Assembly (NCBI GenBank): GCA_022820545.1
Contig: JAJEFG010000093.1
Coordinates: 17,355 to 81,354 of the forward strand
DNA from: Acidobacteriota bacterium
GTDB taxonomy: Bacteria; Acidobacteriota; Vicinamibacteria; Marinacidobacterales; Marinacidobacteraceae
DNA: 64,000 bases
Reading direction: 5' to 3'
Part shown: piece after piece, positions 9,017-17,938 of the stretch
Numbering within the stretch: position 1 is the stretch's first letter
Layout: every line of letters begins with the position of its first letter
Notes under the pieces: model-generated
Told to the model about the DNA's origin: nothing
The model's database searches: none
What the model saw: only the letters and a program-made list of their open reading frames with translations
Made by a program: the position numbers and the translations under genes

Positions 9017-9505
9017 GGCGCACGGCGGCTCCCCGTCGGCGCCGCTGCCCGCAGGACGACGCCGGCCGGTGATGGCTCCGGCGCCGAGGGCGCCGGCCGT
9101 GCGCTGACTCCTCCGGCGGGCCGGATTCCGCAGCCGGGCCGCGCCGCGCGACGGGGGCCCGGTCGAACTCGGTACGGCGGGCCGCCAGCGTAGCCGAGAG
9201 ATCCGAATCTCCCGACATTCGCTCCGGAAACCCGGTCTTGTCCGGTCCGGAACGTTGAACACGAAACGGAGAGTTTGATTCATCCAAGAATCCGCTCCTC
9301 CGCTTGGTTGGAGACCGGGGACCCGGGCGAGTGGACCCGCGGCGGCCCCGGGCGGCTGCTCCATTGGAAACAGCGACTCATCGCGAGTCTCCGGCTGCGT
9401 TCGGGCGTCCGGTCGCCCGGTTGCACTTTCTGTGACGGCACCGGCCGGACCGGATTGTCCGGCTTCGCCAAGGACGCAACTGCGCAACTTCAAAAAGGAG
9501 AAACC
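9017..9505. other. Noncoding leader region of the TonB receptor gene
   Basis: About 490 bases without a convincing gene. A hairpin GCCGGAC/GTCCGGC with a 6-base loop lies at 9444-9463, 42 bases before the receptor start. The Shine-Dalgarno AAAGGAG (9494-9500) sits just before ATG 9506. The long leader could carry regulation. I see no known riboswitch. Confidence 0.5.
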
Positions 9506-12500
9506 ATGCGAAAGTCCACTTGTGCGCTGCTGCTCGCGGCGTGTCTTGTTATCCCGGCCATGGCGTTTAGCCAGGGCGGCGATTCGAGCATCCGGGGCAC
9601 GGTCACCGACAACTCGGGCGGAGTCCTTCCGGGGGTCACCGTCACCGCCACCAGCCCGGCGCTGATCGCCCCCGAGGTCGCCGTCACCGACAGCCAGGGC
9701 GCCTATCGTTTGTTGAACCTCCCGGTGGGCGTCTTCACGATCGAAGCCTCGCTCCAGGGGTTCGCCACGTACCGGCAGGAAGGCGTGGTCGTGCGCGCCA
9801 GCACGAACATCGGCGTGGACGTGGTGATGTCCATCAGCGAACTCGAAGAGACCATCACGGTCACCGCCGAGACGCCGATGCTCGAGATCGCCCGCCCCGG
9901 CAACATCCTCACCATCGAGGGCGACTTCCAGCGCGACCTGCCGATCCAGGCGCGCGGCAACTGGAGCGACTTCCTCGAGATGACTCCCGGCGTGAACGCC
10001 CGGCCGTTCGATGACGGTTCGGGCCGGATGGTGTACTTCGGCCACGCGACCGAGCATTTCGCCCACGTCATCCAGCTCGAAGGCATGGCGGCGGCCGGCT
10101 ATCAGGACGCCCAGGTCACTTACGTCGGCATGGGTTCCGACGTGATCGAGGACGCATCCGTGAAGACCGGAGGCGCCGAAGCGAAGGATCCCCTCGGCAC
10201 CGGGCTGATCATCAACATCGTCACCAAGAGTGGCGGGAACGACCTCTCCGCTTCGGCCTCCTACGACCACCAGGAGTACGACTGGGGCACCGGAGACGAC
10301 GAGGGACTCGGGGGTTTTTTCGGCGACAACGAGCTCCCCGACAACTTCAACCCGTTCGCCGCCGAACTGGCGAGCTTCCAGGCGCTCGGTGTGTACAACC
10401 CGCCGGACACCGTGGTTGCCGGCGCCGGAACCCCGACCGCGCATCTCGTCCGGCAGGCCGACTTCTCCGCCGGGGGGCCGATCCTGCGCGACCGGGCGTG
10501 GTTCTTCGGCACCTACCGCTACGCCGACCTCGCGGCGCGGATCAGCCGGAGCGCGGTGGACGTGGACCGGCTCAGCCAGCTCTCCGGAATCCCGCTCGCC
10601 AGCGGACTCGGAAGCGCGCCGGCCTACAGTGCGTTCCCGAACACGACGAAGAGCCACCAGCCGTACGTCAAGCTGACCGCCCGGCTGAACCCGAGCCACG
10701 AGCTCTCCGCCTACTACCAGCGCGACCAGCTCGACAACACCTCGAACCGCGAGTACGACATCGCCCCGCGGTTCACGGTCAAGACCGGAGGCGACCTGTT
10801 CGGCGCAAAGCTGACCTCGGTCTTCGGCGCGAACACGGCGGGGCAGTTCCTTGCCTCGTGGAACAACAAGGCGAGCGAGGTCCTGCAGGACGCGCAACCG
10901 CAGCTCGCGTCGATTCCGCTCTACGTGGAGATTCACGACGGTTTCACCGTGAACCCGTCCGGCACAACCGGCGACGGCGGGCGTATAGCCGCGCTCGGGA
11001 CCGGCGGCGGTGGGGCCAACGGGAACCAGGGCCAGATCCGACCCACGCGGCTCCTGCTGCTTCGCGGGGACCTGACCCACTACGTGGACGATCTCGCCGG
11101 TTCGCACGAGATCGGCTTCGGCGTCTATGCCGCCCCCTGGAACCTGTACGAGGAGACGCGTCTGTATTCGCCCTCGGGCGCCTGGCGGCAGGAGTGGCAC
11201 GCGCCGGTGGACGCGAACGGCAACCAGGTCTCGGATCTCTCGCAGGCGGTGCGCACCGTCTGGTACCGGCGCCGCTGGAACGGCACCGAAACGGCGCCCG
11301 CAAGCGAACTGCTGGTCCGCGACGCCCGGGACAGCGACCTCGCGGTCTATCTCCAGGATGCCTGGCGGCCGAACGACCGCCTCACCCTGAACCTCGGACT
11401 GCGGGCCGACCGGGTGAAGCGCCACGACGGCATCCTCGACATTGACCGGATGGACACCATCGCGCTCGGCCCGCGCGCCGGGTTCTCCTACCAGCTCACC
11501 GGGGACGGCCGCACCGTGCTGCGAGGCAACTACGGCCGCGTGCACGAGCAGGTGAACGGGCGCGACCAGGTCACGTTCAGTCATTCGGGCTCGACGATCG
11601 GCGAATACAACGAGTACGACCACGACGGGGACGGCATCCCGGACCACAGCGTCTTCACGCAACCGGTCGCCGGACTCCCCTCTGACGTGCTGTTCGATCC
11701 CGACATCGGGCAGCCGTTCGTGGACGAGTTCATCGGCGGCATCCGCCGGCAGTTCCCGGGCCAGCTCGCGATGGACGTCGCGGTGGTCCACCGGCGCTAC
11801 ACCGACAACTACGCGTTCCTCGAACAGAACGGCTTCTGGCCCGCCGAGTCGCCGGCTTCGGTTCCCCGCGGCGAGTTCCAGTACGGGCGCGTGGATCCCG
11901 ATACCGGCAACGTGTACCAGCAGACGAACAACTCGTGGAGCAACCTCGTCTATACGGCGCTCGAAATCACCACCACGAAGCGCACCGAGCGGATGTCCGC
12001 GACGCTGAACATCAACCGGCAGTGGCAGCACTTCGCGGGCGACTGGAACCCGAACGACCCGGCGCGCTACATCCAGCCCGAGAAGTTCGACTCCAACAGG
12101 GCGCTCTACATGCCGCGGGGCAACAACGAGCACAACACGCTGCGCAGCAACAACGCGCTCTCGTACGCCCCGACCTGGCGGCAGTTCTCGGTCCGCGGCG
12201 GGCTCACCTACCTGCTGCCGTTCGACATCACCGGCGGCGTCAGCTACACGGCGAACGCCGGCCCCTGGTCCGGTCCGCCGCTCGCGCGGCTCGCGTCCGA
12301 CGACCCGCAGGTCACGCAGTACGGTCCGGGACAGGCGAACAACGGCCAGACCAACCCTCTCTCGACCCGCTACCGCATCGTCGGCGCCGACCGCGGCGAG
12401 CTCCAGCCGCAGGCGCCCACCGTGCACACGGTCGGGCTCTCGCTAGGCAAGATCGTGGACTTCGGGCCCGCGCAGCTCGAGGTCACGGCGCAGATGTTCA

Positions 12501-12634
12501 ACCTGCTCGACGCCCACAACCACAACCAGTTCACCTACAGCTCGGCGAACCGCGCGTTCAGCTCGAACTTCCTCCAGCTCCGGAGCCGGCAGAACGCCCG
12601 GACCATGCTGCTCCGGGGAACGCTCCGCTTCTAG
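9506..12634 (+). CDS. TonB-dependent receptor, Oar-like, with carboxypeptidase regulatory-like domain
   Basis: Outer-membrane transporter of 1042 aa. The start is ATG 9506, set by the strong Shine-Dalgarno sequence and the signal peptide that follows (STCALLLAACLVIPAMAFSQ); the frame upstream to 9275 is non-specific. Residues ~25-105 form a carboxypeptidase-regulatory-like/CnaB fold (IRGTVTDNSGGVLPGVTVT, then AYRLLNLPVGVFTIEAS). A plug domain with VTAETPMLE follows, then a ~750-residue barrel ending in the aromatic RGTLRF. This architecture is greatly expanded in Acidobacteriota. No SusD-like partner, TonB or ExbBD gene is adjacent, so the substrate cannot be guessed. It is a monocistronic gene facing a convergent SDR gene. 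Confidence 0.93.
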   Translation: MRKSTCALLLAACLVIPAMAFSQGGDSSIRGTVTDNSGGVLPGVTVTATSPALIAPEVAVTDSQGAYRLLNLPVGVFTIEASLQGFATYRQEGVVVRASTNIGVDVVMSISELEETITVTAETPMLEIARPGNILTIEGDFQRDLPIQARGNWSDFLEMTPGVNARPFDDGSGRMVYFGHATEHFAHVIQLEGMAAAGYQDAQVTYVGMGSDVIEDASVKTGGAEAKDPLGTGLIINIVTKSGGNDLSASASYDHQEYDWGTGDDEGLGGFFGDNELPDNFNPFAAELASFQALGVYNPPDTVVAGAGTPTAHLVRQADFSAGGPILRDRAWFFGTYRYADLAARISRSAVDVDRLSQLSGIPLASGLGSAPAYSAFPNTTKSHQPYVKLTARLNPSHELSAYYQRDQLDNTSNREYDIAPRFTVKTGGDLFGAKLTSVFGANTAGQFLASWNNKASEVLQDAQPQLASIPLYVEIHDGFTVNPSGTTGDGGRIAALGTGGGGANGNQGQIRPTRLLLLRGDLTHYVDDLAGSHEIGFGVYAAPWNLYEETRLYSPSGAWRQEWHAPVDANGNQVSDLSQAVRTVWYRRRWNGTETAPASELLVRDARDSDLAVYLQDAWRPNDRLTLNLGLRADRVKRHDGILDIDRMDTIALGPRAGFSYQLTGDGRTVLRGNYGRVHEQVNGRDQVTFSHSGSTIGEYNEYDHDGDGIPDHSVFTQPVAGLPSDVLFDPDIGQPFVDEFIGGIRRQFPGQLAMDVAVVHRRYTDNYAFLEQNGFWPAESPASVPRGEFQYGRVDPDTGNVYQQTNNSWSNLVYTALEITTTKRTERMSATLNINRQWQHFAGDWNPNDPARYIQPEKFDSNRALYMPRGNNEHNTLRSNNALSYAPTWRQFSVRGGLTYLLPFDITGGVSYTANAGPWSGPPLARLASDDPQVTQYGPGQANNGQTNPLSTRYRIVGADRGELQPQAPTVHTVGLSLGKIVDFGPAQLEVTAQMFNLLDAHNHNQFTYSSANRAFSSNFLQLRSRQNARTMLLRGTLRF

Positions 12635-12736
12635 CGAACCGGCTCTCGCCTCAGGGGCGCCTTCCCACGCGGGGGGCGCCCTTCCGGCACGATGCCGGTC
12701 GAGTGAGCGAGCGCCTATTCCCCACTTCACATAGCA

Positions 12737-12759
12737 AAATGGGCAATAGCCTCCCATTT
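12737..12759. other. Inverted repeat in convergent intergenic gap
   Basis: AAATGGG (12737-12743) and CCCATTT (12753-12759) form a 7-bp stem with a 9-base loop, in an unusually AT-rich patch between the receptor stop and the convergent SDR gene. It may end transcription from one or both sides but lacks a clear U-tract. Confidence 0.4.
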
Positions 12760-12816
12760 GCGCGTTGTTCCGCCGGCGCCACGGGACAGGAGATCCCGGG
12801 GACTGCGGGGCGTTGG

Positions 12817-13602
12817 CTACCGCGCGCAGGTGAGGTGGCGGCCGCCGTCCACCGGGATCGTGACCCCAGTACAGAAGCCCGCGTCGTCCGAGAGCAGGAA
12901 CAGCGCCAGGTCGGCGACCTCCTCCGGCTTGCCGATTCGGCCGATGGGGTGCGTGGTCTTGCTGTGCTCCACGAAGGCCGCGTAGCGGTCGTCGTCGAGC
13001 CCACCGGCCAGGTGGAGTTCGGTCCGCGTCACGCCGGGGTTCACGGAGTTGACGCGCACCCCCTTGGCGGCGAGTTCGAGGGCCGAGCAGCGCGTCAACT
13101 GGTCGAGCGCGGACTTGCTCGAGTTGTAGGCCAGCACTCCCGGGAACGAGCGAATGCCGTTCACGCTGGAGACGTTGACGATGCTGCCCTTCCGCTCGAG
13201 CAGGTGCGGCACCGAGAGCCGCATCAGGTCGAAGACGGCCTCCACGTTCAGGGCGAACATCCGCTGCCAGGCGTCGAGCCCGGTGTTCTCGATGGTGCCG
13301 AAGGCGATCACGCCGGCGGAGTTCACGAGGTGGTCCAGCCCGCCGAAGCGTTCGACCGTTTCCTCCACCACCCGCGACCGGAAGCCCGCTTCGGTCACGT
13401 CGCCCGCCAGGGGGAGCGCCGCGCCGCCGGCCATCTCGATCTCGCGGGCCAACGCTCCGAGTCGTTCGGGCCGGCGGGCGGTGACGGTGACCTTCGCGCC
13501 CTCTCCGCCGAGCGCCAGAGCGGTGGCCCGCCCGATCCCGCTGGAGGCTCCGGTCACGATGGCGACCCTGTTCTGAAAGCGTTTCTGCGCGCGATCCGGC
13601 AC
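12817..13602 (-). CDS. SDR family oxidoreductase
   Basis: Classical short-chain dehydrogenase/reductase, 261 aa, cytosolic. The N-terminal nucleotide-binding motif TGASSGIGRA is followed by TARRPERL, which favours NADP(H). NSAG (usually NNAG) stabilises the sheet, and the catalytic set is Ser in NVSSVNG and Tyr/Lys in YNSSK. The C-terminal SDDAGFCTGVTIPVDGGRH is characteristic of FabG-like SDRs. Substrate is unknown; the FabG-like sequence suggests a 3-oxoacyl or sugar alcohol type. It is transcribed divergently from the glycosylase gene, with 80 bases between the starts. Confidence 0.9.
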   Translation of the reverse strand: MPDRAQKRFQNRVAIVTGASSGIGRATALALGGEGAKVTVTARRPERLGALAREIEMAGGAALPLAGDVTEAGFRSRVVEETVERFGGLDHLVNSAGVIAFGTIENTGLDAWQRMFALNVEAVFDLMRLSVPHLLERKGSIVNVSSVNGIRSFPGVLAYNSSKSALDQLTRCSALELAAKGVRVNSVNPGVTRTELHLAGGLDDDRYAAFVEHSKTTHPIGRIGKPEEVADLALFLLSDDAGFCTGVTIPVDGGRHLTCAR

Positions 13603-13682
13603 GTCGTTCTCCTCTGCCTGGCAGCGGCGGCGGTGCGCCGCCCGCTGGACATCCCCAAACCCCGGGCGGGAGACTATCGCCC

Positions 13683-14663
13683 GTGCCCGAGTTTCCCGAC
13701 GTCGAGCTGTACCGCGCCGCGATCGGGGGCCGGATCGTGGGTGCGCGCCTTTCGGCGTTTCGGATCGCCTCCCCGCACCTCCTCGCCTCGGTGGAGACGC
13801 CTCCCGAGGCCCTGATCGGACGGATCGCGACTGGAGTCCGCCGGATCGGCAAGCAGCTCGTCATGGAGTTCGAAGAGGAACTGTTCTGCGCCGTCCACCT
13901 GGCGGTGGCGGGACGGTTCCACTGGACCGCGAGTTCGGCCTCCGGGAAGCCGCTGCGGCTGTCCCCGCGCGGCAACCTGGCCGTCTGGGTTTTCGAATCG
14001 GAAGCCGAGAGTGGCGGAAAGCTGCGGCTCGTCGAGCGGAGCCCGAAGAAGCGCGCTTCCATCCGGGTCGGCCAGGGCCCGGAGCCCCTTCGGGCGCTCG
14101 ACCGCGGCGGACTGGAAATCCCCGGATCCACCCCTGAGGAGTTCGCGGCCCGGCTCGCGGGCCTGACGAAAACCATCAAGCGGGCACTGACCGAGCCGGC
14201 CCGCTTCGCCGGGGTCGGCAACGCCTACTCGGATGAGATTCTCCACCGGGCCCGGCTCTCGCCATCGAAACGCGCCGGCAGCCTCAGCGACGAGGAGATG
14301 ACGCGTCTCCACGGCGCCGCGGAGTCCGTGCTGACCGAGTGGGCCGCGCGGCTTCGGGAAGAGTGCGGCAGCGCCTTTCCCACGGGCGTCACCGCCTTCC
14401 GCGAGGGAATGGCGGTGCACGGCCGCTTCGGCCAGCCCTGTCCGGACTGCGGATCCCCGGTGCAGCGGGTGCGCCGCGCCGAGAACGAGTTCAACTACTG
14501 CGCGACCTGCCAGACCGGCGGCCGTCTGCTGGCGGATCGGGCGATGTCCCGGCTGCTCCGGAAGAAGTGGCCGCGGACGCTCAAGGCGGCCGAGGAACGA
14601 CGGCGGCGGCTCGGGACGCCGGAATCCGGCTCGTCATCGCCGGGTGACCGCGGCCGTTCCTGA
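13683..14663 (+). CDS. Formamidopyrimidine-DNA glycosylase / endonuclease VIII family
   Basis: Base-excision-repair enzyme that removes oxidised bases and nicks the abasic site, 326 aa. The GTG start yields the essential N-terminal Pro-Glu (MPEFPDVEL). The lysine in RRIGKQLVMEF matches the conserved beta-strand lysine. The helix-two-turn-helix is visible as FAGVGNAYSDEILHRARLSP. The C-terminal zinc finger is complete (CPDCGSPVQ ... YCATC), followed by a ~50-residue basic tail beyond the usual end. Fpg versus Nei cannot be decided by eye, so no symbol is given. An ACTAT-containing -10-like element lies only about 5 bases upstream, suggesting a leaderless message. Confidence 0.9.
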   Translation: MPEFPDVELYRAAIGGRIVGARLSAFRIASPHLLASVETPPEALIGRIATGVRRIGKQLVMEFEEELFCAVHLAVAGRFHWTASSASGKPLRLSPRGNLAVWVFESEAESGGKLRLVERSPKKRASIRVGQGPEPLRALDRGGLEIPGSTPEEFAARLAGLTKTIKRALTEPARFAGVGNAYSDEILHRARLSPSKRAGSLSDEEMTRLHGAAESVLTEWAARLREECGSAFPTGVTAFREGMAVHGRFGQPCPDCGSPVQRVRRAENEFNYCATCQTGGRLLADRAMSRLLRKKWPRTLKAAEERRRRLGTPESGSSSPGDRGRS

Positions 14664-14672
14664 GCCCGGCCG

Positions 14673-15278
14673 TTACCAGGGCAAATCCACCGCGAAGATG
14701 CTGAGGATTCCGACCCCGAAGACCGCGACGGCGAGTCCGAAGAGAAGGACGCGAACGAGGCTGGTCGCGAGCAAGACCACGATGGCGCGGCCGGGCGAGC
14801 AGCCCCCCATGTCCATGATCGAGCGCACTTCCAGAACGATGGAGTAGATCCAGGCGAACGTGCCTACGAGCGGCACGATCCCGAAGATCCACGGACTCAG
14901 GGTGAAGTACTGCGACCGGATCCAGTCGGGATAGGACGGCAGGCCTCCCGCAGGCGCTTCCTTTACGAACAGTTGGGTAAAGAGCCGGGACAGGACGCAG
15001 TGGAAGGTGAGCCACCCGAGGACCACCAGAGGGTAGAGGAGCGTCAGGAACACGCCCAGCGTCACGACACTGCCCACGAGCGCGATCCCGAGCAAGGCCA
15101 CCAGAACACTCTGGAACGTGCGGGGAGCCTCCGCGATGTGCCGGAAAGCCCCTGGGGTGAGGCTGAGGACAGCCACCAGGCGCTCTCCGAGGCCGGGTCC
15201 GAGGGCCGGATCGGCGGGCGCGGGCGGCGCTCCGTCGGGCGCGCCCGGATTGTCGGAAGCGGGAGATGACGATTCCAT
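14673..15278 (-). CDS. Yip1-like integral membrane protein
   Basis: Membrane protein of about 201 aa from ATG 15278 (an in-frame GTG lies six codons upstream). A Pro/Ala-rich cytoplasmic N-terminus of ~40 residues precedes GAFRHIAEAPRTFQSVLVAL. Four to five hydrophobic helices follow, with the loop YPDWIRSQYFTLSPWIFG between them. This matches the general plan of bacterial YIP1-domain proteins of unknown function. It is the last of four minus-strand membrane-protein genes and is separated from the DUF4013-like trio by hairpin repeats. Its stop faces that of the glycosylase gene. Confidence 0.65.
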   Translation of the reverse strand: MESSSPASDNPGAPDGAPPAPADPALGPGLGERLVAVLSLTPGAFRHIAEAPRTFQSVLVALLGIALVGSVVTLGVFLTLLYPLVVLGWLTFHCVLSRLFTQLFVKEAPAGGLPSYPDWIRSQYFTLSPWIFGIVPLVGTFAWIYSIVLEVRSIMDMGGCSPGRAIVVLLATSLVRVLLFGLAVAVFGVGILSIFAVDLPW

Positions 15279-15375
15279 AGCGCTCGAACCTACCACGAGT
15301 TAGAGGGGATGTGCGGGTGTGTGACGGCGCTGTCCGGGCCGTCGCGCCGAGAGCACGTATGGGGTTGCGACGTGC

Positions 15376-15486
15376 GCGGCGCGGAGCGCCGCGGTGCCGG
15401 TCTGGAGACCGGCGTTCCAAGCCGCTGTGCCGCCCGTGCTCGGGAACGATGCGCGGTGCCGGTCTGGAGACCGGCGTTCCAAGCCG
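15376..15486. repeat. Cluster of paired-hairpin repeats
   Basis: GCGGCGC/GCGCCGC (15376-15392) is followed by GCCGGTCT/AGACCGGC at 15396-15413 and again at 15458-15475, each with the tail GTTCCAAGCCG. The same modules recur at 56423-56471 and, inverted, at 37102-37139. Confidence 0.85.
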
Positions 15487-15495
15487 TCGCGCCCC

Positions 15496-16251
15496 TCAGG
15501 CCGGTTCCTCCCGGACCCCCATGAGGCGGCCGGTGCGGCCGATCGCCGCGCCGGCGACCGTCATGCCCCAGAAGTAGCCCGGGATGGCGCCGACCAGGCA
15601 GAGGAGGACCGTGAGATCGGCAATGAAGGCGAACAGGATCAGGCTCAACAGCAGGACGATGTAGTTTCCGAAGTTGGCTCGGATCAGGCCGACGTTCCGG
15701 TTCAGCCGGAAGGCCGCGGTGAACCGGCCGGTCGCCGCCAGTTGCACGATCCCGGCCGGGATCAGCGCCTTGGCGATCAACGCCGCGAACACGAGGAAGA
15801 AGATGGAGGTCAGGCTCCCGATCACCGAGGTCGCCACCACCGCGGGAGAACCCATGGACTGTCCGATCAGCGCCCAGAAGACCCCGATCGCCACGAGCGC
15901 GAGGCCCATCACGATCGCCGCCAGCGTGTAGCCCGCGATCACCCCGAACACCTTGATGCCGTCCACCAGGATCCCTCCGAAGTCATCCCAGTCGGCCATC
16001 GGGTGCTCGTCGCCGCGCAGGGCGCCCCGGGCCGTGCGGACGCCGAAACCGAGCAACGCGAACAGGCCGAGGCCGAGCAGCGGGATGAGCACCACCATGA
16101 GGCTGCCGATCACGAACTTGGAGAGCGCCTTCGGGTCCCGGAACGCAAAGGTGAACAGACTGCCCAGGTCGAATCGCTCCGGGGCCGGCGGCGCGGGCGG
16201 CGGCGGAGGCGGCGGCTCGTCAATCGGCAGGACTGGCTGGTCTTCGGTCAT
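15496..16251 (-). CDS. DUF4013-like membrane protein, paralogue 1
   Basis: Membrane protein of 251 aa from ATG 16251, chosen over the in-frame start at 16293 because the paralogues begin at the equivalent MT/MN position. A proline run (PPPPPPPAPPAP) precedes the shared block FDLGSLFTFAFRDPKALSKF. Then come ARGALRGDEHPMADWDDFG, about six hydrophobic helices, and the C-terminal GAIPGYFWGMTVAGAAIG. It shares these three blocks with the next two genes upstream. Function unknown; DUF4013 proteins are predicted inner-membrane proteins. It is third in a same-strand run with gaps of 91 and 30 bases. Confidence 0.75.
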   Translation of the reverse strand: MTEDQPVLPIDEPPPPPPPAPPAPERFDLGSLFTFAFRDPKALSKFVIGSLMVVLIPLLGLGLFALLGFGVRTARGALRGDEHPMADWDDFGGILVDGIKVFGVIAGYTLAAIVMGLALVAIGVFWALIGQSMGSPAVVATSVIGSLTSIFFLVFAALIAKALIPAGIVQLAATGRFTAAFRLNRNVGLIRANFGNYIVLLLSLILFAFIADLTVLLCLVGAIPGYFWGMTVAGAAIGRTGRLMGVREEPA

Positions 16252-16342
16252 CGTTTTCCTTCCCGGGTCGCCGGGCTCGTTTCCCTTCCCCACTACCAGC
16301 TAACGAAGGCGGTTCGGGATGGTTCTCGGGAGCAGCCGACTC

Positions 16343-17017
16343 CTAGATCCCCATCGTGCGGGCGCTCTGTCCAAGGCCGATGCCAAACGCAGCCTGACTC
16401 CAGAACAGTCCCGGGATGATCCCGATCCCGCACAGCGCGAAACTCGCGGCCTCCAGAATCTCGATCAGGATCACGATCAGCAGGAAGACGACGTAGGTGC
16501 CGAGGTGGGCCTGGATGAGCCGGAGGTTCTCCTGGATCCGGAACGCGGAACCGATCTCGTTGCTCGCCACCATCTGCGCCAGGGCGACGGGCAGGAGGAT
16601 CACCGCGAGCAGGCCGAGAAGCAGCGTCACGGGACCGAGTACGAACTCCGCGATCCCTCCGAGAACCGGGATGACGCTGAGGACCGCAGCGACGATAGTC
16701 AGCGCGAGCGGAGCCAGGAGATAGCCGAGGGCCACCCCGAGCACGCGAAGCCCGTCACCCAGCAGACTTCCGATGTCCGCCCACTCGGGCATCGGATGCT
16801 CCTCGCCCGCCCGGGCGCGCTGCGCCGTCTGGAAGGAGAAGCCGAGCAGCGCCAGCAGGCCGAGTCCGAAGAACAGGATGCCGATCACGGCGAGGCACCC
16901 GCCCAGGAACTTCGGCAGGGCGCGCGGGTCGCGGAAGGGACCTCCGAGAATGGCTCCGAGATCCAGGGTTCCGGACGCGGCATTGCCGCCGCTCGGGGTG
17001 GGGTGTTCTTCGGTCAT
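16343..17017 (-). CDS. DUF4013-like membrane protein, paralogue 2
   Basis: Membrane protein of 224 aa, the shortest of the three tandem paralogues. The shared blocks are LDLGAILGGPFRDPRALPKF, AGEEHPMPEWADIGSLLGDG and IIPGLFWSQAAFGIGLG. Five to six hydrophobic helices are visible, including a Leu-rich run LLLGLLAVILLPVALA. Compared with its neighbours it lacks the longer central loop and the Ala-rich C-terminal tail. The role is unknown. The middle position and short gaps suggest it is co-transcribed with paralogues 1 and 3. Confidence 0.75.
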   Translation of the reverse strand: MTEEHPTPSGGNAASGTLDLGAILGGPFRDPRALPKFLGGCLAVIGILFFGLGLLALLGFSFQTAQRARAGEEHPMPEWADIGSLLGDGLRVLGVALGYLLAPLALTIVAAVLSVIPVLGGIAEFVLGPVTLLLGLLAVILLPVALAQMVASNEIGSAFRIQENLRLIQAHLGTYVVFLLIVILIEILEAASFALCGIGIIPGLFWSQAAFGIGLGQSARTMGI

Positions 17018-17047
17018 GCGATTTGCCTCTGCAATCCGTAACGGGTT

Positions 17048-17890
17048 TCAGTCCGCCGCGGTTTCCGCCGCTTCCATTTCGACGCCCATGATGCGGCCCG
17101 CGTGGCCGATCGCGGCGCCGGATGCCGTCCAGGTCCAGAAGAGGCCCGGCACCAGGCCCACCAGGAAGAGCGACAGGCTGAGGTTGGCGAGGATTCCGAA
17201 CAGGATGAGGATCAGCAGCAGCAGGATGTAGGTCCCCGGGTGGGCGCGGATCCGGCGCAGGTTCCGGACCCAGCCGAGGGCCGGGCGGATCCGGCCGGTG
17301 GCGGCGAGCTGCATCAGTCCGGCCGGCAGGAGCGCCTTGGCGAACCCGGCCAGCAGCACCACGAACCAGCCGGTGACGACCAGACCGAAGACGGCGGCCG
17401 CTCCCATCAGGCCGGCTCCGGCCACCGGGACCGCGACCATCTCGGGCAGGATCTGGCCAAAGACGTCGGGGGCGACCCCGCTCTCCATCGCGGCGCCGGC
17501 GATCCCGGCGAAGATGCCGCCGGCGATCCCGACCGCCACCAGACCGATCAGCGTGCCCACCAGGAAGAGCGCACCCCCGACCAGGGCCACCACGCCGGCA
17601 TAGACGAGAACGACCACGACGACGCGCAGACCGTCGGCGAGCTGGCTGGCCACTCCGTCCCAACCCGGCATGGGGTGCTCTTCCCCACGGAGCGCGCCGC
17701 GCGCCGTCTGGACCGCGAAACCGAGCAGCCATAGCAACCCGAACCCGAGAAACGGGATCAGCAGGACCGCGAGGCAGCCGATCATCCATTTGCGGAACGC
17801 GCGTGGATCGCGGAACGCGAACCCGAGGAGGAAACCGAGGTCGATTCGCGCCGGCGTCGCGTCGGCAGCGGTGGTCGCTTCGTCGTTCAT
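17048..17890 (-). CDS. DUF4013-like membrane protein, paralogue 3
   Basis: Membrane protein of 280 aa and the first gene of the tandem set. The shared blocks are [39 protein letters not shown] and [20 protein letters not shown]. It has an extra glycine-rich hydrophobic stretch in the middle ([15 protein letters not shown]), so it probably spans the membrane one or two more times than paralogue 2. It starts 48 bases from the divergent aconitase gene, so the two share a short control region. Function unknown. Confidence 0.78.
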   Translation of the reverse strand: MNDEATTAADATPARIDLGFLLGFAFRDPRAFRKWMIGCLAVLLIPFLGFGLLWLLGFAVQTARGALRGEEHPMPGWDGVASQLADGLRVVVVVLVYAGVVALVGGALFLVGTLIGLVAVGIAGGIFAGIAGAAMESGVAPDVFGQILPEMVAVPVAGAGLMGAAAVFGLVVTGWFVVLLAGFAKALLPAGLMQLAATGRIRPALGWVRNLRRIRAHPGTYILLLLILILFGILANLSLSLFLVGLVPGLFWTWTASGAAIGHAGRIMGVEMEAAETAAD

Positions 17891-17938
17891 CTTGGCCCCC
17901 GGAGGGGCCGGGCGTTAGCCTTACCGCCCCTCGCGCCG

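Noticed and set aside
8849..12427. 1192-codon open frame antisense to the TonB receptor
   Set aside because: Same codon-bias effect; no recognisable motif, while the sense strand encodes a complete receptor.
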